Assembly (NCBI RefSeq): GCF_003697815.1
Contig: NZ_RDQG01000016.1
Span: 1 to 64,000, forward strand
Origin: Halalkalicoccus subterraneus
GTDB taxonomy: Archaea; Halobacteriota; Halobacteria; Halobacteriales; Halalkalicoccaceae
DNA length: 64,000 nucleotides
Reading direction: 5' to 3'
Part shown: piece after piece, positions 1-8,284 of the stretch
How the letters are laid out: each line of letters opens with the position of its first letter
Numbering within the stretch: position 1 is the stretch's first letter
Program-made: the position numbers and the translations under genes
The notes under the pieces: generated by a model
The model's input: only the letters and a program-made list of their open reading frames with translations
Database searches by the model: none
What the model was told of the DNA's origin: nothing

Positions 1-2
1 CG

Positions 3-413
3 GACCCTGGATATTTACATGAACTCGCAAACTTTATCTTCACTACGTGGGGTATGTTACATGTTGATTTCTTCATATTTGTTGACACGGATATTGATCC
101 CTTTGACCAGCGTGAGGTACTAGAAGCACTCGTTCTACACGCAGACCCCGATAGTGACTTTCACCAGTTCGGTGTCGAAACGATGCCAAAAGTGCCGTTG
201 AATATCTACCAGACTCCCAGTGAGAAAGGTAATGTTCAGACGGGAACCTCGAAGGCCAAAACAGCCAAAGCATATGTCGACGCGACAAAAAACGACGATG
301 CGAATATCGACATATCGGACGGCGAACTGCGCGAGTGGGCGCGATCCGTGCTCGTAGACGCAGGGGCCGACCCCGATGCAATCCACATCGATCCGATCAG
401 GGGGGCCCAATGA
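3..413 (+). CDS. UbiD-family decarboxylase, C-terminal part (5' end outside window)
   Basis: The frame is open to the first base, so the start lies upstream. The visible C-terminal part holds the FIFVDTDIDPFD segment typical of the UbiD C-terminal domain, followed by the region that pairs decarboxylase subunits. UbiD enzymes use prenylated FMN to carboxylate or decarboxylate aromatic and unsaturated acids. Only the end is visible, so the catalytic E-R-E residues cannot be checked. The stop overlaps the next UbiD-like start (ATGA), which indicates co-translation. The last 40 residues are charged and look specific to this lineage. An internal ATG at 54 is not the true start because the conserved fold continues in frame upstream of it. 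Confidence 0.85.
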   Translation, partial: DPGYLHELANFIFTTWGMLHVDFFIFVDTDIDPFDQREVLEALVLHADPDSDFHQFGVETMPKVPLNIYQTPSEKGNVQTGTSKAKTAKAYVDATKNDDANIDISDGELREWARSVLVDAGADPDAIHIDPIRGAQ

Positions 414-1801
414 CAACGTTTCGCGACCACCTGCAGGCTCTCGAAAGTGACGGAGACCTGCTGATGGTGAACGATCGAGTCCACTGGGATGAGGAGGCAG
501 CGGTCGTCGCTGCCGAAGCGCTTAAAGGCGGCTGTGGTGCCCTTAAATTTGTCTCTACACCTGGTAAGGTCAACTTGGCCAGCGGCGTGTACGCAGGTCA
601 CGCCCAGATTGCTAGTCGCCATCACCAACCGTGGTGCCGCCTTAAGAACTCGCTCAATCGTGATGGGAGCGATTACATACAACTCCTAAAATCACTCTCC
701 CGACGAGACACGCGCAAACTCGCAGATGTCGCCGTTGAGGACCCGATCGCGACGATCGATCCCTCCCTCGCTCCAACCTCGCTAGGACTCCCAACTATTG
801 AACCCAACGGGCGGCAGTTGATCACGCTCGGATCGCTCGCCGTTGAGCACGACGGAATCACTTCATGGGCACCGGTTCGTGGTGCGATCCACCGACGATC
901 CCGGCTTCGCCTCTCGATCCCGAAGTCGTTCGTCGAGTGGTGTGGCGACAGCCGACGAACGAGCGTCTCGCTTGGCGTCGGCGCAGCCCCACACGTTGCC
1001 GCGCTACAGGGCTGGACGCTAGATCGAACGACGCCAACTGTCCCAGAGATAGCAGCCGCCCTCGACGGAACCGCCATCTCGGACATTGATGGACGGATGG
1101 TTCCTACGCACGCAGAAGTACGGATCGACGGTTCAATCATTGATATCGATGACGGGGTTGGCGGGCCAGTCGCGATCTGGGAGCGAGGCTGTGAGATGGC
1201 GGGTATAACCGTTGAAGTCGAGACCATTGCAACACGTGAGGACCCTGTTGTCCCGTTTGTTCCCCTTGGGGAACCCCTAACTGATGATCTCCATCTGACC
1301 GCGCTCGTTGAGGCTGCGGCTCTATACCGACGTATCAACGGCTACTGGGGAGTCTCGCCGGTGTCCTGGATTCGACTACCTGTCGAGGGACGGCTCGGAC
1401 TCTGTCTTGTCTCTAGCGAAATCCTCTACTCGGGGTTCGAGTGGCAATTGGCAAACGTTTTATTCTCGTTCTCGAAATACTTTGATAAGGTATTGATACT
1501 GGATGAGCACACTGAACCTGACGACCTCGCGCGAGCGCTTGACGATATGTGGGTAAAAGCCCATCCAAGTAACGACTGGGTATTCAGTGAGCCCAACGCA
1601 CCCGCTGCCAGTACTCCAATGTATCGCAGCAACGGAGAGACTGGATCGCGCCTCTACATCGATGCGACCTGGGATCCTCGCTGGGACGAGGAGTACATTG
1701 CCCCACGTGTGACATTCGAGAATTCGTATCCTCAGGACGTTCGGAAATCAGCCTGTGAGAAGTGGGCCGCTCTCGAGTTGGAGGAGGAGTTAAATGAGTG
1801 A
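410..1801 (+). CDS. Divergent UbiD-like decarboxylase subunit
   Basis: 463 residues. An ATG at 410 overlaps the preceding UbiD stop and is preferred over an in-frame upstream start at 335, which would lie far inside the neighbour. The protein follows the UbiD layout: an N-terminal alpha/beta domain, a central split-barrel region, and a C-terminal domain with a KVLILDEHTEPDD stretch. The central segment, where active members usually read like EGPFGEFTG, reads roughly DDGVGGPVAIWERG here, so catalytic residues appear altered. It may be a non-catalytic partner of the upstream UbiD or act on an unusual substrate. No UbiX prenyltransferase is in the window, so prenylated FMN would come from elsewhere. 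It ends inside the MBL gene (8-nt overlap), giving a three-gene unit. Confidence 0.75.
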   Translation: MTTFRDHLQALESDGDLLMVNDRVHWDEEAAVVAAEALKGGCGALKFVSTPGKVNLASGVYAGHAQIASRHHQPWCRLKNSLNRDGSDYIQLLKSLSRRDTRKLADVAVEDPIATIDPSLAPTSLGLPTIEPNGRQLITLGSLAVEHDGITSWAPVRGAIHRRSRLRLSIPKSFVEWCGDSRRTSVSLGVGAAPHVAALQGWTLDRTTPTVPEIAAALDGTAISDIDGRMVPTHAEVRIDGSIIDIDDGVGGPVAIWERGCEMAGITVEVETIATREDPVVPFVPLGEPLTDDLHLTALVEAAALYRRINGYWGVSPVSWIRLPVEGRLGLCLVSSEILYSGFEWQLANVLFSFSKYFDKVLILDEHTEPDDLARALDDMWVKAHPSNDWVFSEPNAPAASTPMYRSNGETGSRLYIDATWDPRWDEEYIAPRVTFENSYPQDVRKSACEKWAALELEEELNE

Positions 1802-2732
1802 AGTAATCCGTATCTCGGTTGGGGCGGGTACGGCCGAAGGAGTCAACAGTGCTTACCACTTTCCCAACCGCGGTGTCGTCATCGATCCGGGGCCGCCGAC
1901 CGAAGCAGCGTGGACGGCGCTCACCGACGCAATCGACTCCGTAAAAACAGTTGAGCATGTGCTCGTGACACACTGGCATTCAGACCACGTCGGCCTTGCG
2001 TGTCGCCTTGCCGAGGCGGCGGACGCAACGCTTCATATGCATCTGGAGGACGCACCTCTTGTCAGAGACTACGCAGCCGCACGCGAGCGCCGCCTTGATC
2101 GAGATATCGAGACACTCCAGCAGTGGGGTGTCCCGAAGAAACAATGTAAGGCACTGCGTGAAGTGGACTCGCCGTCCCAGATTCCTACGACGTACCCGGT
2201 TACGGCCCATGAGGACGGCGAGACTGTCGCCGGTATAGAAGTTCTCCACACGCCTGGCCACACACTGGGTCACGCTTCGTTCGCCTGCGAAGGGACGCTG
2301 CTACTTGGCGATCTCCTCCTTCCAACATACACGCCAAACGTCGGGGGGAGCGACACGCGTACTGAGGACCCACTGGCAGCATACCTCACCTCTGTTGATC
2401 GGGTGAATGCCCGCTTCGACGAGGGCGAACCCGGCCACGGGACAAGAATGAATGTGACAAAAGCAGTCGACGAAGTCAAAGAGCATCACCGTGAGCGCGC
2501 TCACGCGGCTTTCCGCGCGCTGCGAACCGCTGAGGAGTCAACGCCATGGGCCGTCGCACGCCACCTCTTCGGCGAGATGAACGGCATCCATATCAAGTTT
2601 GGTGCCGGCGAAGCTGCGGCACATCTCAATCGACTGGCTGTCCTCGGTATCGTCGAACGACAGAACGGAGAGCCGATACGCTACCGCCCGCTCGTCGAGG
2701 ATTATCCGTCCGATCTGACCTTGACGCCGTAG
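1794..2732 (+). CDS. MBL-fold metallo-hydrolase with C-terminal helical domain
   Basis: 312 residues. The metal-binding motif HWHSDHVG (His60, His62, Asp64, His65) is complete, followed by an HTPGHTLGH motif near residue 155 and the bridging Asp in LLLGDLLLP. This is the two-metal site of glyoxalase II/LACTB2-like hydrolases. The last 80 residues look like the winged-helix tail common in LACTB2-like members and end in a predicted helix-turn-helix-like segment. It overlaps the UbiD-like gene by 8 nt, so the same transcript probably encodes both decarboxylase subunits. A role as thioesterase or lactonase on the decarboxylation substrate or product is an inference; nothing in the sequence fixes the substrate. 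Confidence 0.85.
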   Translation: MSEVIRISVGAGTAEGVNSAYHFPNRGVVIDPGPPTEAAWTALTDAIDSVKTVEHVLVTHWHSDHVGLACRLAEAADATLHMHLEDAPLVRDYAAARERRLDRDIETLQQWGVPKKQCKALREVDSPSQIPTTYPVTAHEDGETVAGIEVLHTPGHTLGHASFACEGTLLLGDLLLPTYTPNVGGSDTRTEDPLAAYLTSVDRVNARFDEGEPGHGTRMNVTKAVDEVKEHHRERAHAAFRALRTAEESTPWAVARHLFGEMNGIHIKFGAGEAAAHLNRLAVLGIVERQNGEPIRYRPLVEDYPSDLTLTP

Positions 2733-2825
2733 TAGACGATTCCTCGAAAGTTTCCTTGTATCCCCGACTATAGCCCGACCCGGCGCCGGTGACAGGCAAT
2801 AATACCACATTCGAATTCTTTGTCT

Positions 2826-4331
2826 TCAGGCTCGGCACCGTTCAAACGCATCTCCGGCTTGCAGTACCGTTGCATCATCAAACACCTCACCGACGAACAT
2901 CAATCCGACCGGCAGTCCCTCGCTTGTCCCCGCAGGAACTGAGAGCGCGGGATGTCCGGTGACATCGAATGGAGATGTATTGGCGAGCATGTTCACTGCC
3001 CGTTCGAGAATCTGGAGTCGTGAGGGGTTCTCAAGGCGCTTGTGGGCAGTCTGGGGCGTTGTCGGCATCGCAAGAACGTCGACCTCGGCGAGCGCCGCGT
3101 TGTAGGACGTAGCGAGATCCCGCGAGAGATTCTGGGCTTTCGCGTAATAACGCCCGTGGTATTCCTCAGTGAGGTACTCTCCGAGAGCCACCACGAATTT
3201 GACCGTTGGCGGGAACTCATTGGCGCGCTCCCGACGTGCCTGGCCGAACGCCGCCATCAGTTCAGTATCGTAGTAACCGTTGCCGAAGTGGCCGATTCCC
3301 TCTCCGGCGATAGTCGCGGCCGTTTCCTCGTTTGCGATTCCGTTCCAGATCGCGAGCCCGTCACGGTGCATTGGCACCGATATGTCTCGGAGTTTGGCGC
3401 CCGTGTCAGCGAGGTCTTCGAGTGCAGCGGTAACGGTCTCATCGACCCCAGCCTCGCTCTCGGCATGGTCGAACCCCTCCTTGAGGACGCCGATCGTGAG
3501 ATCGGCGGGGTCGGACGTGAGGGCCTTGCTATAGGATTCAGTAGGGACGGCCCCCTGGCGCGGATCCAACCCATCTGCGCCGGCGATCGCTTCGAGCGTA
3601 CGGGCACAGTCTGTCACTGAGCGCGCGAGGGGACCGGCGTGGTCGAATGAGCGACCGAGCCCAACGATTCCTGTGTAGGGGACAAGTCCATAAGTTGGTT
3701 TGTGCCCGACGCAACCGCTCCAGGAGGCTGGAATTCGGACAGAGCCGGCCTGGTCGGTACCGATGGCGATGTCGACGTCACCGCTGACGACTGCGGCGGC
3801 TGATCCGCTTGAAGAACCCCCGGCGAGGTACTCGGGGTCTCGCGGGTTCGGTACAGGGCCGTGGGCGGACATTTCTCCACTGCCCGAGAAGGCCATGTTT
3901 TCCATGTTGAGCTTCCCCGTGATCGTTGCACCCTCCTTGAGCAATCGCGTCGCGATCGTTGCGTCGGTGGAAGGAACGTATCCCGAGAATAGGGCCGAAC
4001 CGCAGGTCATCTCAATGCCGGCCAGAGAGATACTGTCCTTCAACCCGACGTCGTACCCTTCGAGGAGTCCCGACTCGTTTTTCGAAACTGAACAGCGCCG
4101 GACAAAGGCGTTTAATGGATCGTCATCTTCAGTCGGGACATTGTTGGCTCGATCTGCGTGGGCGGGCACTATCGGAGCCGATGATTCGATTTCTTCGAGT
4201 CGTTCATATGCTTCTAGTAGCCCGGGTGCGACGGCCGCGAATTCCTCACGTTCCGTCTCGGTGAGTTTGATGTGATGCACAGCAGCGTACCGTTCGAGAT
4301 CGTCTGGAGCCGGTGGTTCTATATCTTTCAT
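2826..4331 (-). CDS. Amidase (amidase signature family)
   Basis: 501 residues, full family length. The Ser-cisSer-Lys triad is visible: Lys98 in GLKDSI, the glycine/serine-rich GGSSSGSA around residue 173, and Ser197 in GTDQAGSVRIP. The C-terminal GLPVGLMFVGEVFDDATVLQ block is also canonical. Such enzymes hydrolyse amides to acid and ammonia; the partner acid here could feed the adjacent decarboxylase or CoA pathway. It is not GatA-like in context because no gatB or gatC is near. It is convergent with the UbiD/MBL unit and precedes (on its strand, downstream of) the DUF35-fusion and thiolase genes by 55 nt. A second, decayed amidase lies at 27.5-28.1 kb. Confidence 0.9.
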   Translation of the reverse strand: MKDIEPPAPDDLERYAAVHHIKLTETEREEFAAVAPGLLEAYERLEEIESSAPIVPAHADRANNVPTEDDDPLNAFVRRCSVSKNESGLLEGYDVGLKDSISLAGIEMTCGSALFSGYVPSTDATIATRLLKEGATITGKLNMENMAFSGSGEMSAHGPVPNPRDPEYLAGGSSSGSAAAVVSGDVDIAIGTDQAGSVRIPASWSGCVGHKPTYGLVPYTGIVGLGRSFDHAGPLARSVTDCARTLEAIAGADGLDPRQGAVPTESYSKALTSDPADLTIGVLKEGFDHAESEAGVDETVTAALEDLADTGAKLRDISVPMHRDGLAIWNGIANEETAATIAGEGIGHFGNGYYDTELMAAFGQARRERANEFPPTVKFVVALGEYLTEEYHGRYYAKAQNLSRDLATSYNAALAEVDVLAMPTTPQTAHKRLENPSRLQILERAVNMLANTSPFDVTGHPALSVPAGTSEGLPVGLMFVGEVFDDATVLQAGDAFERCRA

Positions 4332-4386
4332 GCACCTCCGTCACTTGTGGCACCGATAAGCGTGTCGATAGATCACACATTCAAGA

Positions 4387-5796
4387 TTATCCGGTCGGTT
4401 TAAACTTGACGCCGTAGCGTGGCACACCCTCTTGTGCGTAAATCTGCCGGATCGTTGTCCGGACCTCGTCGCCGACCACGACTGCCTCGGGATCGACGTC
4501 GGCCAACTGTGCCGGCAGTGTCGCCTCGCCGTCGCCGGCTTCCAGCGCGACAATAGCGACCGCGTACGCACCCTCGCGTTTCTGTAATTCGGCGAACTCT
4601 GGTGGGGCACCGCCCTGGCCGATGACCGTTAGCGCTTCGATCACCCCATCTCGGGCAGCCTCAATCCGCTCGAATTCGACCCGCGAGTGGCACTCTTGGC
4701 AAGCCCCCCGTGGCGGGAACGTGACTCCGCCGCAGTTGGGACACTGGCCAGCGACAAGCCGATAGCGCTGATCGAGTGATTTTTGCCAGTTCGGGAGACT
4801 GACGTTCGCACCGCCGCCAGCGACTTCGCTATCGACGACGTAGCCACGTTTGCGAAGGTAGGCTGTGTACTCTATTGACTCTCCGGCCTCAAGATCATCG
4901 ATCCCTCTAACCGGGAGGCTTCCTTCAAGACTGAACGCGACCGCACTGCCACCGCCAAAGAAACCGCCGATGGTCATGCCGCCCTCGCTTGCCTCTGAAA
5001 GCGCTACAAGCAGACCGATGGGGACCGTCGCGACCCCAGCGTCTCCGATCCGGTCAACTACGGTCCCAATTGCTACAGCCTCATTCGAGAGAGGCAGGTC
5101 GCCCGCGACCCGGTAAGGGAATTTCCCGTCACGTTGGTGAAGCGCTGCGGCGGTCGCTTCGGTCGTATCGCCTGCCAAGGCTGATACCGCCTCGGTTACA
5201 GCCTCGCGGACCGCGGTTCGCTCGTAGGTCGTAATATCGAGCGAAGCAACCTCGCGCTCGCCTCGAGGCCGAAATCGAATTCCCGGAGTTTCGTCATTAT
5301 GCCAAGCGACATCTCGGACGGGGACGGTTGCGTTGTCGTCGACCACGAAGGCGGCTGCGCCGGCACCCAGTGGGTGGTCGGCATCGGCGGGGTCTCCCTC
5401 CGGACAGTCAGCGGCGACGACCAGCGCTGGCCCGTCGGTATCAAGCGCGCGTGCAAGTGCCTCACCGCCAGCAGCGGTGTGCTGGGTCGAAATAGAGCCC
5501 GCAGCGTCATTTGGAAGTGCGACCATTCGGACGAACCGAGAGAGGAAGTCGCCTTCGGCCATAGGCGGAGTCGTCGTCGCCGCCGCTACGAGGTCGATCG
5601 CTGAACGGTCAACAGCTGCGTTTTCAAGGGCACGTTCGGCCGCCGCAACGGCCATCGTCAATGTGTCCTCATCAGCCGCAGGGACCGCCTTTTGATCGAT
5701 CCCGCCCGCGTCAGCATGACCCCACGCCGCGGCCGTCTCCTCGGTCGGCAACCGGAACCGAGGGAGGTAGACCCCAGCGGCGTCGATTCCCCTCAT
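4387..5796 (-). CDS. HMG-CoA synthase-like / DUF35 OB-fold zinc-ribbon fusion
   Basis: 469 residues. The first ~330 residues resemble the thiolase-superfamily HMG-CoA synthase/KAS III fold; the rest is a DUF35 module with a zinc ribbon (Cys352, Cys355, Cys366, Cys369 in CPNCG and CQECH) and an OB fold. In archaea, thiolase, HMG-CoA synthase and a separate DUF35 protein form a channeling complex; here two of the three are fused. The segment aligning with the nucleophile (normally Ala-Cys-Tyr/Ala-Gly-Gly) reads QHTAAGG, so the catalytic cysteine seems absent. It may therefore scaffold or support the partner thiolase, which starts 4 nt inside its own end (stop/start overlap). A role in mevalonate synthesis is unlikely given the missing cysteine and catabolic context. 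Confidence 0.85.
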   Translation of the reverse strand: MRGIDAAGVYLPRFRLPTEETAAAWGHADAGGIDQKAVPAADEDTLTMAVAAAERALENAAVDRSAIDLVAAATTTPPMAEGDFLSRFVRMVALPNDAAGSISTQHTAAGGEALARALDTDGPALVVAADCPEGDPADADHPLGAGAAAFVVDDNATVPVRDVAWHNDETPGIRFRPRGEREVASLDITTYERTAVREAVTEAVSALAGDTTEATAAALHQRDGKFPYRVAGDLPLSNEAVAIGTVVDRIGDAGVATVPIGLLVALSEASEGGMTIGGFFGGGSAVAFSLEGSLPVRGIDDLEAGESIEYTAYLRKRGYVVDSEVAGGGANVSLPNWQKSLDQRYRLVAGQCPNCGGVTFPPRGACQECHSRVEFERIEAARDGVIEALTVIGQGGAPPEFAELQKREGAYAVAIVALEAGDGEATLPAQLADVDPEAVVVGDEVRTTIRQIYAQEGVPRYGVKFKPTG

Positions 5797-6962
5797 GCTG
5801 CCTCCTCCCGCTCGAAGACGTGAACGGTTACCCCGCCGCCGGATCCGCCGACATTGTGTGTTAGTCCGTATTGGGGCTCCTCGACTTGCACGTGGGCCTC
5901 GCCCCGGAACTGATCGAACGCCTCAACAATCTGCCCAGTGCCCGTAGCGCCAATTGGGTGGCCCTTCGATTTGAGTCCGCCGCTTGTGTTGGTCGGCAAT
6001 TCGCCATCGGAATCGGTGATCCCTTCCCGAAGGAGCCGTCCGGCCTCACCGCGCTCGCAGAAGCTCAAATCCTCGTAGGCGAGCAGTTCGGCAATAGCAA
6101 AGCAGTCGTGGACCTCCGCGAAGTCGAGGTCCTCCGGGCCGATCTCGGCCTCCTTGTAGGCGGCCTCACCAGCCCGGACGCTTGCGGGGATACTCGTGAG
6201 CGTTTCACGTTGGAAGAGGCCTACCCGCCCGCTTGAGGCGCCCGCGCCCGCGACACGGATCAAGTCCTCACCGTGCTTGCGGGCAACCTCCTCGCTCGCG
6301 ACCAGCACCGCGCTCGCGCCGTCTGTGGTTGGACAGCAATGATACAGATTGAGTGGGTCAGCAACCGATGGCGCCGAAACGGCGTCGTCGAGTGTGCACT
6401 CGAATCCAAGGTGCGCCTTGGGGTTCTTTGCTCCATTCGCGTGGTTCTTGACTGCGACCCGCGAGAGGTCTTCAACGGTCGTGTCGTACGCATCCATATG
6501 GGCGCTTGCCATCTGAGCGTAGACGCCGGCAAAAGTGGTCCCGCTAATGCGTTCCCACTCTGTCTCGCCACTGACGCCGAGCCACCACTTTGTCTGGTCG
6601 CCACTTGTGTCAGTCATTACCTCGTACCCGCCCGCCAACGCCACGTCAACCATACCTGAGCGAACAGCAGTAACGGCTTGACGAAACGCGTAGCCGCTGG
6701 CCGCACAGGCGTTTTCAACTCGTGTAGTTGGAACGCCATGTAAGCCGATATGCTCGGTTACCGCCGGTCCCGAGAGACCGATCTGTCGGCCCCCGACGCC
6801 AAGTGTCCCTAGGTACGCCTCGTCGATCGCTCCTGTCGAGAGATTGCCCTCGCTGCTCTCGAGCGCTGTTTCGAAGGCATTCTCGAACAGCGAGAGGTAA
6901 GTCTCCTCGGGGAAGGAACCGAATGACGACTGTCCGGCTCCGATCACGTATGCATCTCGCAT
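5793..6962 (-). CDS. Thiolase / acetyl-CoA C-acyltransferase-like, SCP2 or archaeal type
   Basis: 389 residues. The nucleophile Cys86 lies in VENACAASG, and His335 lies in KSKGHPIGATG. The second cysteine of classical thiolases (CxGGG) is replaced in NVGGSGGG, as in archaeal/SCP2-type thiolases that work with DUF35 partners. Translation is coupled to the downstream HMGCS-like/DUF35 fusion by a 4-nt overlap. Known DUF35-thiolase pairs include the archaeal acetoacetyl-CoA thiolase complex, steroid side-chain aldolase Ltp2-ChsH2 and benzoylsuccinyl-CoA thiolase BbsAB. In this island, thiolytic or retro-aldol release of acetyl-, propionyl- or an aryl-CoA is plausible. The exact substrate cannot be read from sequence. 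Confidence 0.88.
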   Translation of the reverse strand: MRDAYVIGAGQSSFGSFPEETYLSLFENAFETALESSEGNLSTGAIDEAYLGTLGVGGRQIGLSGPAVTEHIGLHGVPTTRVENACAASGYAFRQAVTAVRSGMVDVALAGGYEVMTDTSGDQTKWWLGVSGETEWERISGTTFAGVYAQMASAHMDAYDTTVEDLSRVAVKNHANGAKNPKAHLGFECTLDDAVSAPSVADPLNLYHCCPTTDGASAVLVASEEVARKHGEDLIRVAGAGASSGRVGLFQRETLTSIPASVRAGEAAYKEAEIGPEDLDFAEVHDCFAIAELLAYEDLSFCERGEAGRLLREGITDSDGELPTNTSGGLKSKGHPIGATGTGQIVEAFDQFRGEAHVQVEEPQYGLTHNVGGSGGGVTVHVFEREEAA

Positions 6963-7035
6963 ATCGCCACGTTCCCGCCCATGTAACTTATAGAATTGGT
7001 TCGATCAGTGCCACGCGCAGTGGTAAGAGTCCATA

Positions 7036-8144
7036 CTATGGTTCGGTCACCCGGAGGACCGGCTTGACCACCTTACCGGCCTCCTGTTCTTCGACCGCTC
7101 GCTCGATCTCCTCGAAGTCATAGTAGGTGACGAGTTCGTCGAACGGGAACTTCCCGGCACGATAGAGGTCGATCAGGTCAGAGATGAACAGGTCCGGCGT
7201 GGAGTTGCCCTCGATAACTCTCTTGACGTTACGGCCGAGCAGGACGTTGTTCAAGTCGAGACTCACCTCGGTCCCCAGCAGTGGGGCGCCAACGACCGTA
7301 CAGTCGGCGTTCTGTCGCAGGCAGTCGACCGCCTGCCGGAGAACGGTCGTGTTGGCCGTCGTCTCGACGTTGTAGTCGGTGCCCCCACCGAGGTGGTCGT
7401 GGACGGCGTCGACCGTATTGTCGACGACGTCGGGATCGATGGCGTGAGTCGCACCCAACTTGAGCGCTGCCCCGCGACGAGACTCTATGAGGTCGACGGC
7501 GAGTATGTCCGTATAGTCCTTCAGGTCCGCGGCCATGACCGCGCTCAGCCCGGCTGACCCGGTCTCGAAGACGACGATAGAGGAGGCCGCCTGCGGATCA
7601 AGAGTATTGATGACGGCGCTCGCATCCGTCTGGATACCACACCCGAGCGGGCCCAGAAGTTCGAGCGAAACATCGTCCCCGTCAAGAACGATGTTTCGCT
7701 CGGTGGCCAGCGCGTGGATCCCGAAGGAGGACTGGCCGAAGAACATACCGCTTACCTCCTCACCGTTATCGTGAATCGGCGCCGACCTGTCCCCGACCCA
7801 CCGGCCGGCGAAGTTGTGCTTGAAGAACCCCTCGCAATACGTGACATCGCCCTCTCGTCAGTTTAGGCAGTTCCCGCCGTAGTCGAACGTGAGAACGACC
7901 CTGTCGCCGGGATTCACTTCTGTGACATCCTCCCCGATTCCCTCGACAACACCCGGTCCCTCGTGGCCGGTACCGCTGGCAGCGGAGTCGGGTAGTACTG
8001 CTCTCTGACTGTGATGTACGTGTGACACAGTCCGGCACCAACGGTGCGAACCTGAACCTCTCCAGGCCAGAGATCGTCTAATTCCAGTGATCCAATCTCG
8101 AATGATCCTGATTCTTCCCGTACGACTGCAGCTTCGATCTCTAT
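7036..8144 (-). pseudogene. Broken zinc-type aryl-alcohol dehydrogenase (XylB-like MDR)
   Basis: Conceptual translation gives a full zinc-dependent alcohol dehydrogenase, but in pieces. The likely start codon is ATA at 8142-8144 (MEIEAAV expected). The first zinc motif reads GLCHTYI instead of GLCHTDL. After TPLPAV near 7970 the frame shifts, then resumes as GHEGPGVVEGIGEDV. A structural-zinc cysteine (NCLNC) is now TGA near 7857. From 7746 to 7036 the Rossmann half is intact. Four independent lesions argue for true decay rather than one sequencing error. The neighbour aldehyde dehydrogenase is divergent, so the pair once probably oxidised an aromatic alcohol to the acid. Selenocysteine at TGA is unlikely because haloarchaea lack that system and other lesions exist. 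Confidence 0.85.
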
Positions 8145-8250
8145 AGATTCACATCAATAGTATTATATTTAATATATAAATATTTTGATATTTAATTCCA
8201 ATCGTGTGTTGTCATCAGGTATGATGTACTCTCAGTCGGTGCGAACCAAA

Positions 8251-8259
8251 TATTTTTAA
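8251..8259 (+). promoter_or_regulatory. TATA-like box before aldehyde dehydrogenase
   Basis: TATTTTTAA sits about 30 nt before the ATG at 8285, predicting a transcript start within a few bases of the start codon, as usual for haloarchaea. The 140-bp intergenic space is very AT-rich (8155-8195) and also served the now-broken divergent alcohol dehydrogenase. Confidence 0.55.
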
Positions 8260-8284
8260 TCGCCCTCTGAGAAGCCGTCTCCGG

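Noticed and set aside
7855-7860. In-frame TGA in place of a structural-zinc cysteine as selenocysteine
   Set aside because: Haloarchaea are not known to use selenocysteine, and the gene has other lesions (frameshift, lost start).
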